64,000 bases of DNA from Calliopum simillimum (GCA_951812925.1 OX638368.1:149282492-149346491), one strand, 5' to 3'. Numbered from the stretch's first letter, positions 1 to 11,905 are shown. Made by a program: numbers and translations. Notes: a model not told the origin generated them from the sequence alone.

Positions 1-765
1 CAAAAGAGACGACAATAGATAGGGTGTTGAATTCAAACCAAATTGGAAAGAATACAAATCCAAAGTTTATACTTTATCCTCAAACTTTTTGCTGTGTAGT
101 TTAGCAAAACTTCTACCTTAAGTACATAAATGTAAAAAAGCATTCCGTTTCACGTCCTATGAGTCACACTAATTTTAACAAAAATTTACGATATAAAACG
201 TTATCTTTTTTTTGTGAATTTCCTCATATTTTGTAAAATAAGGGTTTTTTAGTTATTTTCGAGACTGTTTTCACAGGCATGTTATATTTTATAGAAAAAT
301 GTCTCATGAGACACGATTGAATGCCCCATATTCATATATACTAGACCGGGTCGATATTTAGATTCATCCCGAAACCGACTCAAAAGCATCAGCATCATAT
401 TTTTTCTTCATTCTTAGAAAAACCAATGCAGCACTTGTGATTCTTATAAAGGCATATTTTGGCTAAAAAACATGTTTTTTTTTGTCATAACTTTTTTTTT
501 CATTGGAAAATGGCGTTTAAATTATTTTTTTTTTTGGGTTATATGGGTTATGGATAATAATTGGTTCCAAAAATTGATTTTTTTTGCGATTTTCAATGGA
601 GGTCAGAAAAAAAATTTTGAACGCAGAAGCAAGGCATCTTACAAAAAAGTGTGAAGGGTCCGCCATCTAACGTTTTTTTTCAACTAGTGCTTATTTCGTG
701 AATGGTAACACCTAGCTCATGTCTGATTTGACGGATAATTAGTTTTATCCTTCCGCTAAACGAAT
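1..765. other. AT-rich intergenic stretch
   Basis: No supportable gene. The region is AT-rich with runs of A and T. A short open frame at 472-654 is mostly Phe/Asn/Lys from poly-T and looks like composition, not coding. Confidence 0.5.
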
Positions 766-1230
766 ATGGTTGTGTATACGTTGCGTTTTCACTTCGCTAA
801 GTGGGCGTTCGATCGACTTACAGAAGATACCGATTTTGCCAAAAAAATCATTTTTTCAGATGAAGCTCATTTTGATCTTGGCGGGCATGTAAACAAGCAA
901 AATTATCGCATTTGGGCACAGAAAACCCGCACGCATACATTGAAAAGCAGCTGCACCCAAAATGAGTCACTGTTCGGTGCGGATTTTGGTCCAGAGGCAT
1001 AATTGGGCCAATGAGCAAGGAGTGGCCGTTACAGTCAATGGCGATCGTTATCGGGCCATGTTGAACGAATTTTCGTTCTTAAAAATTGAAGAGGAGGATA
1101 TTGGCAACATTTGGTTTCAACAGTACGGCGCTACGAGCCACACAGCCGAAGCTACACTCGATGATTTTATAGAATTTTCAAAAAAAAAAAGTTATTTGGC
1201 GGACCCTTTATATGGCAAAAATGCTTAGAA
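766..1230 (+). pseudogene. IS630-Tc1-mariner superfamily transposase fragment
   Basis: This is the middle of a DDE transposase from the IS630-Tc1-mariner superfamily, which cuts and pastes its element at TA sites. The first catalytic aspartate is visible in FSDEAHF, followed by a typical GGHVNKQNYRIW segment. A frameshift near 960-1000 moves the reading to a second frame carrying VAVTVNGDRYRAML and NIWFQQYGATSHTA. In this family the latter motif normally reads QQDGA, so the second catalytic aspartate is replaced by Tyr. The N-terminal DNA-binding part and the C-terminal glutamate are missing. It is therefore a dead fragment. No terminal inverted repeats were found around it. Superfamily assignment is firm from the motifs; the subfamily is not resolved. 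Confidence 0.8.
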
Positions 1231-1254
1231 TTGTCCAAACAATAGATTTCAAGA

Positions 1255-1770
1255 CAAGGTCTTCAATCTGTGCATTTTTGAGTGGACGATAGAAGGCAAA
1301 CCGTCAGCGTAGTCGAGATCTAGATGTTCGGTAAAGTTTCATCGAATACCTCTTTTGGCTTTATTAAGAGCTTTGTCTAGGATAAGGAAGAGAGATGGTG
1401 ATAGTAAACAGCCTCCGTTGTGTTTTACACTGCATTTAAAGCTTTCATATTGTGCACGTACTAAATTTTTGACTTTTGCGGCAATACCTCTTCGCTGCAG
1501 TGAAACCTAAATGTTTTCTCGGGAGACACTGTCGAAGGCAGTGTTATAGTCTACGAAGACAAATTGAAGCGCAGCACGCCACTCGCATGATTGCTCGACA
1601 ATTACTCTGAGGGTGTTGATTTGATCCACGCATGATCGGCTTAGACGAAATCCTGCTTGTTGTTTTCGGATGGCCAAATCAAGTTTTGCGCTTACCCTGT
1701 TTAGAAGCACTTTTGTGAGTCCATTGGATGGTACTGAGGACAAAATTATTCCAGGCACAACCATTGGTGT
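1255..1770 (-). pseudogene. Non-LTR retrotransposon reverse transcriptase fragment
   Basis: Read on the minus strand, this is part of a LINE reverse transcriptase. Visible motifs are QAGFRLSRSCVDQINTLRVI (fingers/palm), FVFVDYNTAFDSV with the first catalytic Asp, then after an in-frame stop LQRRGIAAKVKNLVRAQYES and finally LDLDYADG. The catalytic box of active enzymes reads YADD or FADD; the second Asp is Gly here. The stop codon near 1507 and this substitution mark it as inactive. The motif style resembles the RTE-like clade, but the clade call is tentative. Neither an endonuclease domain nor a 3' tail is recognisable. It lies opposite in strand to the transposase fragment just upstream. Confidence 0.8.
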
Positions 1771-3862
1771 CGTCTTGAATTTTGTTTTTTTTTTTTTTGA
1801 TCTGAGTTATAAGTTACAACCCGGTGGAGTTTTTGAGCGACATAATCCATTATGATATTGTTATCGATGATTCATCGAGAACATAACATAACACGAAATG
1901 AAATTTTCCGAAATGATTTCTCCATCGATGATTCATAATGTGTATGTCAGGAAGTTAGTGTTCTTTGCCGGACAATGTCGTTTAAATGTCTCTGAACTTC
2001 TAAAATGTTCCGAATCGGTGAATCAGCCGATTGTTATTTTTGCTGTCAGTTTGTAAAGCGAATTGAAATAAATAAATAAAACGTTTCGTGTTCTCTTAAA
2101 AAATGAGATTGATTTTAATTAAATGGATTTATTTTAAGTACTGTTACTTTAATAATAAACACGACCCAGACTAACCGTTTTGAGGTGAGTTAATATGTCC
2201 ATAAGAGAAGGTTTTAAATAGAGTTTAAGTCTGAATTTTATCTTTTCAATAGATTTCGGTCGTCGACCTACTCATAAAGAATATCACCAATCACAATTTC
2301 GCTATTGGAATAGTATCGAATCTGAATTTTTGAGTGTTCTTCCTCTTCCAATAGAAGATATGAACTTTTGTTATAGTTAAATCTTGAGAGGTGTGCTTTC
2401 GTAAGAAATCGGGTGGTAAAAGTCGAGAAAATTAGTTTTTTGCAAAGAGTTATTTCTAAAAAAAAATGTTGGTTCACAATTTTATTTCATTTGCTTATAA
2501 GTATTATTTTAGTTATTAGTGTCATGTTTTAAAAGATTGTTTATTTAATTAATGTAAACTAAAATATATTAATTAATTAATTTACATAAAAACAACGACA
2601 AAACCAAAAAAAAAAAATTTTCTAGATTTATGCTGACATGTTTGTGACAAAATCATTGGTGAAAACTCGATGACATTTTCCTCTACAACTCACTCGGAAG
2701 TATACGCATTAGTGACTTATTCATGCGGGAATCGTACTGATATTGTCTGCTACGTGTCGCTAGCACACTGATGACTCAGTGAAATTATCAGCATAAGTCA
2801 TCAGTGATTTTTTGGACATTTGCTCTAAAAGTTCATGCATGAAGTCAAACAAATGTCTCCGTTTGTCACCTATGATCTAATTTTGTCCCTATTTGTCATC
2901 GATGAATCGTCGTGCCGTTATATACGAGTATAAATTGAAATATGTGTATTGCTGTAGTAGTTGCTAAAATTCAAGAAAAATTCTTGGATCCAGTTTTTTG
3001 TTTTTCAATATAAAATGTACTTATAAAGCAGTTTAGGTGTAAGTGGCATATCAGTTGAAAGGAAATAAATAAGAGTTTCTTATCTCGTTACAAAAATAAT
3101 GAGTAATGTTGTATTTTTTGGAAAAAAAAGAACGGTTTTCTTGTAAAAAATGGTTCAAATTTTTTAAAAACTATCACATTTCGAAGACTCTTCCTTTTAT
3201 TGAAATCTTTCACACACAAATAAAATCTTTTTTAAACTCCTTTCATATGTCACTAGCATTTTTAAAATCCATTCCGGTGCTCCCAGCTTATTCTGGTTTT
3301 TTTTCATACCTGAATCCCCTGATGGCTTCATATCCGAATCTAGTTCCCTTTAGCTGAATCCCAAAGACGCAGTTTTATTCTATGAACCAGACAATGCGTA
3401 GTTTCTATCTGAAGAGCATCATCAGAGATAAAGAGGGAATGTCCATAAACTCGTTTCTGTATTTTCATCGCGTTCCAACTTCCAACCAATGCTTTGTCAC
3501 GAAATGCAGAAATTATGGCACGCGCCTTTTAGCTGGTAGGAAATTGAGTAATCTAACCATTCTAATACATCAAGATTCAAAGAAGATGCTGATTTGGACG
3601 ACTTTAAATTTATTTTTTTTATAAACAAACTATAAATAAAAACAAATGTCATCCGGCAATTGACGTTTAATGTCAAAAATAATTGGCAGTTTTCAACCTT
3701 AGATATATATTCAAGAATTCTAAGCATTTTTTGCCGTATATACTTTTATCGTTAGATGCCTTGCTTTTGAGTAAAAAATAGATTTTTTTTTGACCGCGTA
3801 GTTAAAACACGTAAAAAAATCGATTTTGGGATGCGAATATTATCTATCGTCGAGTAAATCTA
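1771..3862. other. Intergenic, AT-rich, no gene
   Basis: No coding region can be supported. The 10-mer GATTCATCGA occurs near 1868, and its complement occurs near 2905 in ATCGATGAATCGTC; a related ATCGATGATTCAT lies near 1923. These short inverted copies could mark the ends of a decayed non-autonomous element, but the similarity is too short to claim one. Open frames at 3106-3357 and 3382-3624 show no recognisable domain. Confidence 0.4.
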
Positions 3863-4972
3863 CGGTGACCATGTCTGTGTGAGCAAAATCGGGGACAAAA
3901 TGATATTTATGCGAAAAAAAACGGGGCAATCGGGGACAGTCGGGGAAAAATCGGGGACCTATAAATATTGGGGCTAACAATGACTGATGAGCAAAAACAA
4001 AAGATTTTCGCCTCTAAATGTAACCTACTTCAAAGCGCAAAAGTATACCTACGTACGAGTACCTCAACGGTACTATTTCCTTCGTAAATTTAAAAATTTA
4101 AACTTTATTTATTGCTCGATAGTAAAAACATTTATTTTTTTCACTTGCATTACATTTAAATTGGCTTTAACCGATATTAAATTTTATTTCAAATTTATAT
4201 CAATCCGCAAGTTGAATATTACCCAGATATTAGTATTTTTTGGCAAAAGAAATTATTTTCAAAATGTCCCCGTGTGACCTCAAATATTCTTTGAGCTCGA
4301 GACAGCTTAAATGATAATAACATTTTGTTATTAAAATAGTTTTAAGTGTCTTTACTGGAAGCCAGGATTGTGCACACGTAGAGGGTTTTGGAGATTCAAC
4401 CCCCCCAGGAAGATCTTTTTCCCATATAAATTATATATGCATTGAATAAAACGTAATAAAATTAATCAATATGAAAAACCCCTTCCAGAGCAAGTCCTCC
4501 GCATGGTGCTGCTCGAAGCTGAGTCTACGTTATATTCATAATGGAGAAAATTCTTTTCGTGGAAGCATTTGATCCTAGCAAACACTAGCTAAACTCAACA
4601 ATTTTTAAAAGCAAAAAAAAAAAGGTTATGCAGATGATTTTGACATTTCATTTTTTCATTGTCAAAGAGCCGCTTATGAAATGATTCTATCGGTTGCGAA
4701 ACTATATAATCACAGTTTAAGTTTGCTTATTCTCAAGAGGTTTTTAAGCTATTGATAAAAATATGAAAATATACAACATAATTTTGTGATGATTTACGGT
4801 TTTTATTCATATTTTATACATATTAATAAATGAACTGTGCAAGTACAAGACAAATAGGGGATACAAAATAAAATACAGAACATTTGTATGTCCCGTATTT
4901 CTCAAATAAATTCCGGGGACACGTAGCCGAAATACAGAACTGTCCCCGGAAATACAGGACGGTTAGTCAGCG
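3863..4972. mobile_element. Possible non-autonomous hAT-like element
   Basis: The left edge reads CGGTGACCATGTCTGTGTG followed by repeated CGGGGACA blocks (about 3863-3952). The reverse complement of the right edge (about 4903-4972) carries GCTGACTAACCGTCCTGTAT, then CCGGGGACAG. Both ends thus start with a TGAC-like stretch and run into GGGGACA, in inverted orientation. GGTGACCAT-type ends are common in hAT-like elements. Between them I see AT-rich sequence and no transposase. No target duplication was identified, so this is a tentative call. Confidence 0.3.
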
Positions 4973-5225
4973 TATCTATATCCCAAAAAAAAAAAAATGT
5001 AAAATTTTTAAAAGCCAGAATTCTTGTAAGAATTTATTCTTTATTTCTAAAGCACCCTTAGGCATCCATTTTGTAATAAAAAAAAGGTATGATAAAAAGT
5101 ATGTTCTTTTAGCCAAAATGGGCCTTTAGTAGAATCAAAAGTGCGCTATTGGTTTTTCACGAAATGAAAAAAAAACTAGTAAGGGTGTAACCTTTGGCCT
5201 GGTCAAACATTAAATACCCTACACA

Positions 5226-5700
5226 GCAGTATTTTGAAAGTTTTGCTTATATGGGAGGTGCCACGCCCTCTTGTCCAAATTCACCCAGTTTTTTCTCAGA
5301 GTTTAAACTTATAGTTCTTAGCATTTGAGTGAAGTTTGGTTGGATTATCTCAAAAAATGTTTTCAGTATAGCGTTTTGAACCTTTTGCTTCTATGGGAGG
5401 TGCCACGCCCTCTTGTCCAAATTCACCCAGTTTTTTTTCAGAGTTTAAACTTATAGCTCTTAGCATTTGAGTGAAGTTTGGTTGGATCATCTCAAAAAAT
5501 GTTTTCAGTATAGCGTTTTAAACTGTTTGCTTATATGGGAGGTGCCACGCCTTCTTGTCCAAGTTCACCCAGTTTTTTTTTTCAGAGTTTAAACTTATAG
5601 TTTTTAGCATTTGAGTAAAATTAAGTTTGATTATCTCAAAAAACGCTTTCAGTATAGCGTTTTGAAGTTTTCGCTTATATGGGAGGTGCCACGCCACAAA
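5226..5700. repeat. 142-bp tandem repeat, about 3.5 units
   Basis: The phrase GGGAGGTGCCACGCC starts at 5253, 5395, 5537 and 5681, a period of 142-144 bp. Each unit also carries the phrases TTGTCCAA, TCACCCAGTTTTTT, AGAGTTTAAACTTATAG and TTTTCAGTATAGCGTTTT. Adjacent units differ at few positions. The core GGTGCCACGCC is shared with the separate 128-bp array at 9.1-9.7 kb. Confidence 0.9.
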
Positions 5701-5760
5701 ATTTTTAAAAAAGCCCACATTAACATTCATTCTACAGCAAAGTAATTTTATTACTTATAG

Positions 5761-7170
5761 TTCACTTACAAAAAATAAAACGGTGTCCTTTACGTTTATC
5801 CACTGTCAGCCAAATTCAATTACTTAACTGCATTTCGCATTCACTGCTGCGAGAAACTTGACGTGTGCAACATGCGTCGTGTTGCTGTTTTCACTTTGTC
5901 CCATCTCAAGTACCAAGTACCGGCAACTGCAATTTCGCCTTTGCTTTTTGTAGTTGTTTTTTTCCATTTATTTTCCTTTTTTTATCTTGTTTCAGTTATT
6001 GTTCTGCTCGCCGTCTTCTGACGTGTCGTCCCTGATGTGCGTTTGTTTCTATTCGCTACATTTTATCCTTTTTGCTCAACATTTATTTATTTATTTCATA
6101 GCAAACGTAGCATGAAAGTGCATGAGATTATTTTATTTGAAGAGGAGCAACAATAATAGCAAGGATTACAAGGATAAAAATGCTACAACTCAAACTTGAA
6201 TGTAAACACTTGTGTCCAGAGAGAGAAAATGGCTGACAATTGAAGTAGAAATAACAAATATTAGAAGAGCAATTCAATTGAAAACACTTGGTAGTAAATA
6301 TGTCGGTGCTGCACCGTATAGAGTTTGTATATGAGTATGTATGGATAACATTTTATAAATCTTCCTTAGAAAAATTACACAAACTTTGTATTAAGTGTCT
6401 ATTGCATCTTTTTGAATTACGAATTAAGAAGATTTATGGTACGAATATATATTGTGAATATTATGTATTGGCAAACAAGTTGCTTCAAGGATATGCAAAT
6501 ATACGATGTATGTGTGTGCATAAGTAAGTAAATGGCTTATTCTAGTTCTGTTTGTGTTGATGTGATATTATCATTTGGGCAGCATTTATACAATTGCTAG
6601 CTCTATTCAAGGTAGGTATTTATGGTAAAATTTATTTGCAAAATTTTTTCTACTTTGTTGTATTTTATTTCTATTCATTCTTTATTGTTGCAAAATCCTT
6701 TTAATGCCTTAGGCAGCAATTGAAAATTTTATTAGCTAAACAATTTATTGCAAAATTTAATTTATCATTTTGATAATTTTATTGATTTACTTAAACGATG
6801 TTCGTATATAAGCCATTTGGGAGAATTTGTTAAAGGTCTTGGATTTCAACTAAATTTGTAGCTATGTAAATGTGTAGCTTTCGATGAGTCCTGAAAAGTG
6901 AAGATTGGCTCTTCAAATTTCATTGTCTCTTTAAACTAGTTTCAATTTATTTTGGGCTCATTTGAAAACTACAAACATGCACCATAATATTCTGTCTATC
7001 TTCATAAGGCGCCAAGAATCTCATTTATGTTTTTGGTATGATTTTTTTTTAATACACTGTGATACTTGAAAACTTTTTGGTCTCGCCTAATAATTCGAAA
7101 TCGCTAAGTTCTTCGGACACACACATTTTTAAGGTTGAAGCCTGTCTTACGAGATAACAGAATTTAAAAA
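5761..7170. other. Intergenic, no gene seen
   Basis: A moderately less AT-rich patch (about 5800-6060) contains no open frame with a recognisable domain. The rest is AT-rich. The open frame at 6288-6527 has no identifiable motif. Confidence 0.4.
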
Positions 7171-7174
7171 TTAA

Positions 7175-7893
7175 CTTCAGGGGACATTCGCTTTTGCAAT
7201 TGAAAACAAAAAAACACTTTTTAAAAATTTTATTATGAAAAAACTATTATATTTATTGACAAAATTTCTTTTGGACATTGTTAAATATTGTCCAAAAATT
7301 ATGAAAAATTTTTTTTTTATTTATTTTTAGTTTCCCTTGGCTGCTGTAGAGGGCGCCATCCAAAAGTTACTTTTCAAACTGATAGGAAATTTTTCTCCGA
7401 ATCTACTCGACCGATTTTAAAGAACCAAACAGCATTCGATTACTCATAAATAATATTAAACAATAAGCCTCAGAAAATTTTAAAAAATAGCCCCCCCTTT
7501 TTTTACGGGGCATTTTTTGAGGGTAAGTCCCTAAATTTTTTCGCATTTTTCATAAATATTCACACAAAAAACTTCAAAATATAAAAAAGTATGAATTTTA
7601 GAGGCTTATTGTATAGTTTTGAGTCTCAAGAATAAAATCCATTTTGAATTTTTCAAAAATTTGTTACAGGAGGTCTACAATATGTCCTACCGTTTAAAAA
7701 GTAACTTTTGGATGACGCCCTCTACAGCAGCCAAGGGAAACTAAAAATAAAAAAAAAAAAATTTTCATATTCTTTAGACAATATTTAACAATGTCCAAAA
7801 GAAATTTTGTCAATAAATATAATAGTTTTTTCATAATAAAATTTTTAAAAAGTGTTTTTTGTTTCAATTACATAAGCGAATGTCCCCTTCAAG
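7175..7893. mobile_element. Fold-back element with ~210-bp inverted arms
   Basis: The left arm (about 7175-7389) begins CTTCAGGGGACATTCGCTT. The right arm (about 7684-7893) is its inverted counterpart, ending AAGCGAATGTCCCCTTCAAG. Matching continues through TTGGACATTGTT and CTTGGCTGCTGTAGAGGGCG to CAAAAGTTACTTTT. A spacer of roughly 295 bp with no open frame separates the arms. This is the structure of a MITE or fold-back element that needs an enzyme encoded elsewhere. The superfamily cannot be told from the ends, and the target duplication is unclear. Confidence 0.8.
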
Positions 7894-8164
7894 CAAATTT
7901 GACCCATTCTAATAATCACTTTTGATATGTTAAATATAACATTTTTCTCAAAATGTTATATTTTGCCTTAAGAAGGGTCAGAAAATGGACAAGTAATGGT
8001 TATATGAATTTGCAAAAGTTATAGCCATTCCAAAACTTTCAATTTCATCACGTACAACATGTCATATGATCAACATTTAATTAACTCATTAATGCCAACA
8101 GCTATTTTGTGGACATTTTAAAACAAAATTTCTCATGAATGACTCTGAATAGTCTGGAAACAAT

Positions 8165-8939
8165 ATTGTTCTGCGGCCAATGAAACTTTACTAGAAATTT
8201 GACCGACTATTTTTAAAATTACCAATAAATTCCGATAAAACTGCTCTTATTTATTCAGTCAAGTGCACTATTACATCAATTTTTAACAAGCTGGCTGGCT
8301 GTTTAAAAAATTAGTACAGAAATGAAATGCTAATCACGTCGACCGACAACAACAAAATGAAAGGCAAAGTTCAACATTTTACCGAGATATACATATATAA
8401 AAAACTAGTATTGTTCACAATTGATCCCATCTTGCTTTTGTTTTGGTCTCAGGGTGACTTTACACCTAACGGCATTAATGAGTTAATACTAAAATAAATA
8501 ATTTTGGTACTTTTTGGACAGTTTTAGTACTTTTTTTGCTATTTGGTACAAAATAGAAAAGCTTATTTATCTTCCCTGGTATAATGACAATTATAACGAA
8601 AAGAACACAAAAAACATGAAGTCAACGTCGATCAACTTTTTGTCTTTCTCTTTGAGCTGTGTCCTCGTTTCAGCTTTGTCGTTGTTAATATTGAAAAATT
8701 TGCATTTAATTTAACCTGGCTGTATAGCAAAATATTAAAATCATTTTAACTTTGTGCACATTTACACATAAATACCTTTCTAATGGTGTATAATTCAAAG
8801 TCGTGCCCCATTTCTAACGTAGAAGAAAAAATAGGACAACTTTTTGTCTAGCCTATTAATATATAGAGAAAAAAATATTCTATTGCATAACATTTTTATT
8901 GTTCTGCGGCCAATGAAACTTTACTAGAAATTTGACCGA
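8165..8939. repeat. 42-bp perfect direct repeat pair
   Basis: The block beginning ATTGTTCTGCGGCCAATGAA and ending AAATTTGACCGA occurs at 8165-8206 and again, identical by eye over 42 bp, at 8898-8939. The 691 bp between the copies is AT-rich; an open frame at 8514-8714 has no recognisable domain. The second copy ends only 20 bp before the Helitron-like element at 8960. Confidence 0.8.
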
Positions 8940-8959
8940 ATAAATGCTTAAAATGCTTA

Positions 8960-9974
8960 TCTATATATAAATAGGCAAACGAAATCCGTTCAGTCCCTGT
9001 TTCTATACCTAAATCTCAACCGATTTGCTTGATTTTTTTTCTGTTGGAAAGGTTGTGAAGAGGAGCAGTGCATAGGACTATATTTTTTTTTAAAGTGGGC
9101 GGTGCCACGCCCCTAAATAAAAAAACTCTCTCACAGCTAAACCGCTACATCGATTTTAACGAAATTTGGTATGGAAATAGGGCTAGCACTAAGGAACGAT
9201 AATATGACCATTATGTTTTTCAGTGGGCGGTGCCACGCCCCTACATGAAAAAAACGTTCTCACGGCTAAACCGCTGCATCGATTTCAACGAAATTTGATA
9301 TGACGATAAGGTTAGCACTAAGGAACTATAATATGAACATTATGTTTTTCAGTGGGCGGTGCCACGCCTCTAAATGGAAAAAACGCTCTCATGGCTAAAC
9401 CGCTGCATCGGTTTCAACGAAATTTGGTATGGAGATAGGGTTAGCACTAAGGAACGATAGTATGACCATTATGTTTTTCAGTGGGCGGTGCCACGCCCCT
9501 AAATGGAAAAAACGCTCTCACGGCTAAACCGCTGCATCGGTTTCAACTAAATTTGGTATGAAGATAGGATTGGCACTAAGAAACGATAACATGACCATTA
9601 TGTTTTCAATGGGTGGTGCCACGCCCCTAAATGGAAAAAACGCTCTCATGGCGAAAATACTGCATACAATTTTTATGAAATTTGGTATAGATATAAAGTT
9701 AGCACCATATAGTACGATAGCATGATTGATTTTTATGAATTTTGGTATAGAAAGATATCAAAAACTGTTTGCTCTTTAGTAGGAGGCACACGCTTCTAAA
9801 TGGAAAGTGCGATATTGCAACTTAGCTGCTGCACCAATGCAGATTACCCGAACCCTAAGGAAGAATAGTAAAAGCTTTTTGTGTTTTACCGACCAAAGAA
9901 GGGTATAAAAACTTTTTCCTTTATTTTATGGTCAAATCGAAATGGTCGAATTTCGGCCACAAGGCGAACGCTAG
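8960..9974 (+). mobile_element. Non-autonomous Helitron-like element
   Basis: The element starts TCTATATATAAATAGGCAAA after an A and ends CTAG before a T. This matches the TC...CTRR ends and A^T insertion of rolling-circle Helitrons. A short hairpin, GGTCGA paired with TCGGCC (one G-T wobble) at 9944-9958, lies 12 nt upstream of the terminal CTAG, as expected for the 3' stop signal. There is no Rep-helicase gene, so it would depend on an autonomous partner. The interior holds a 128-bp tandem array, a layout known from Helentron/DINE-type elements in flies. Calling it Helitron-like is an inference from ends, hairpin and layout. Confidence 0.6.
9095..9740. repeat. 128-bp tandem array inside the Helitron-like element
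   Basis: GTGGGCGGTGCCACGCC or a close variant starts at 9095, 9223, 9352, 9481 and about 9609, giving periods of 128-129 bp. Each unit contains GGCTAAACCGCTGCATCG, ACGAAATTTGGTATG and TTAGCACTAAGGAACGATA variants. Unit 5 is more diverged and decays into 9740. Confidence 0.9.
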
Positions 9975-10034
9975 TATGCTTAAATGTGTAAGAATACGCG
10001 GAATATAGACGAAGCAAATTAAATCTAGAAAAGA

Positions 10035-10385
10035 CCTTTCAGTGTTACCGTAATTTAAGAAAACGGCCGAAATTTAAGAAAAAATCTTTGAAGCACCTTT
10101 TTCGACCAAATTTATAGAGTTTGCATCAAATTGAACTTTACTGTAGAAAAGTTCACGGAATGAAGATGCAGCAGTTAAAAATCATATATAAAAAAGTTCT
10201 TTCAGTTGCACCGACATTTAAGGAAACGTCACGCGGAACTCGTGTAGCGTTCTAAATTTAAGGCCTCGTTTTCAATTATATTAAATGGAGTTCCATGAAA
10301 CTAATCTTAACTATGTAAAAACTCACGAAATGAAGTTAAGAACACTGTTTAAAAGTATATCATTCGTTCACTTTCTAAAAAATTG
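10035..10385. repeat. Two or three diverged ~155-bp tandem units
   Basis: CTTTCAGTGTTACCGTAATT near 10038 recurs as CTTTCAGTTGCACCGACATT near 10199. The following AGTTCACGGAATGAAG (about 10150) recurs as ACTCACGAAATGAAG (about 10321). Identity is moderate. They lie just downstream of the Helitron-like element and may be an older array. Confidence 0.5.
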
Positions 10386-10934
10386 AAAAGGAAAGCATTA
10401 AATTTATTTTTTTATAATTTTTAATAAATAAATTTAAATGTTCGGGCAAAGGATAAAGGTAAGACCTGAACCAATAAAGCTAAATTTTGCCAACCTTCAA
10501 ATTAATTCTCAATGATCCCTTAAACCAATTTCTTCAACAAAATTTAAAGATTACATTTTTTAAATTTCTCAAAACTGCGACAAAATCAGTGCTTTTATAA
10601 AAATTTAGAGAATTGAAATGATTGAGTTACATTAAACAAAAGTTTAAATTTCTCTTTATATACACTAACATTCGTATTTGTACATTATGTACATTTATTT
10701 CTATAATCAGGCCTAACACTGAATACACTGTAGATTCGATAATCGTAAGAAATACGGAAGTACAATACTATTATTGAATTTAAAAGATTGCGATTGTTAA
10801 TTCGACGGCCTTTTAAATCAAATAACAATACTTCTCTGACAACCAAATCGTAAAAAATTAAGAAAATTAGATGTTCTTATACATTTGAATACCTTAAGTT
10901 AAATTTTTAATTTTTTTTTTCTGAAAAATATTAT

Positions 10935-11060
10935 AGGTTATTTTAAACGCCGTACCGTGACAATTGCGCGAACTCCCCTCTCCCCCTGTGACAAAAAGTT
11001 ACGCTTGCTTGAACCCCCTCATCCCCCTAGAAGCGTCACGGAGTTTATGGATAGCCCCTA
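10935..11060. repeat. Repeat end, GGGGCTATCCATAAA type
   Basis: Read on the minus strand, the sequence begins GGGGCTATCCATAAACTCCG and runs through a C/G-rich block into TTTTTGTCACAGGGGG. A related end, GGGGCTGTTCATAAGGGGGC, lies at 18890-18972. I recognise this as a widespread insect repeat terminus, but the matching other end was not found at either place. Confidence 0.4.
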
Positions 11061-11889
11061 AGGTCTATTTTTGCAAATATTGATGATAAATAGATGGGAC
11101 AGATTTGTCCATTTTTTTTTTCTTTTTTTCAGAACCGGACCATGCTTTGCATGTTTTAAAACAATTGATACACAGTAACAGAAAAATGAGCATTTTTCTG
11201 AACCCGTCTTTTTTAAGATAGAAAACATGAAAAACCGCCGTTGTCAAGACACGACCACTGGTCATAAAACTTATTTCGGCAAAAAAAAAAAAAAAAAAAA
11301 TGCATGTCCAGTCAAATCGAGTAAGGTACCACGCCAAAAAGTTTCAGCGCGGTCGATGATTGTCGACCTAAGAGTTGGTTCGTCACTAAGTTATTGTATG
11401 TATATGTTGAAAAGCAAAAGAAATTCCAACATTGAATGCAAAAGGAACGTAAAAAAGGATACAACCAAACAATTTGTAGGAATTATTGACAATCCTTAAG
11501 ATTGATACACAAGCACCACAGAGCAGACACGCACGAATTGCGACATACTGTACATGTATGTACATTACGGTGGGTCAATTTGTAGGGTACCGAAAAAATC
11601 GATGATGCGTACCCCCTCACGGTGTTCTATGGATCATTTTAAGAATTTTGCCCAAGAAACCATACCTCTAAAACGAATTTCGAGCCTCCAAATTTTTCAA
11701 TTTTCCAAATGTGTTTCCGGGGGTTTTTGGGATAGAGGAATCCATTTTTGACATTAATTTTTTTATTTTTGAGTACCGCTCCCTTAATTTTTTTCGATTT
11801 CATCTCTTTTTTGGAGGAAAATTTACGAAATTATTCTCATAATACAATCACAAATTTTAATAGCCTGATATGATCAGAGTTGAAAATAA

Positions 11890-11905
11890 GGGGGGGGGGG
11901 GGGGG
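11890..11905 (+). repeat. Poly-G tract (G16)
   Basis: Sixteen consecutive G residues lie inside the left arm of the long-TIR element. The right arm has only GGGCCAGTCCCACC-type sequence at the matching place, so the tract expanded in this arm alone. Confidence 0.95.

Noticed and set aside
472..654. 60-codon open frame
   Set aside because: Phe/Asn/Lys-rich translation of poly-T/poly-A sequence; no domain.
5226..9740. CRISPR-like array
   Set aside because: Units are 128-142 bp contiguous repeats without short repeat/spacer structure, and the DNA is animal.
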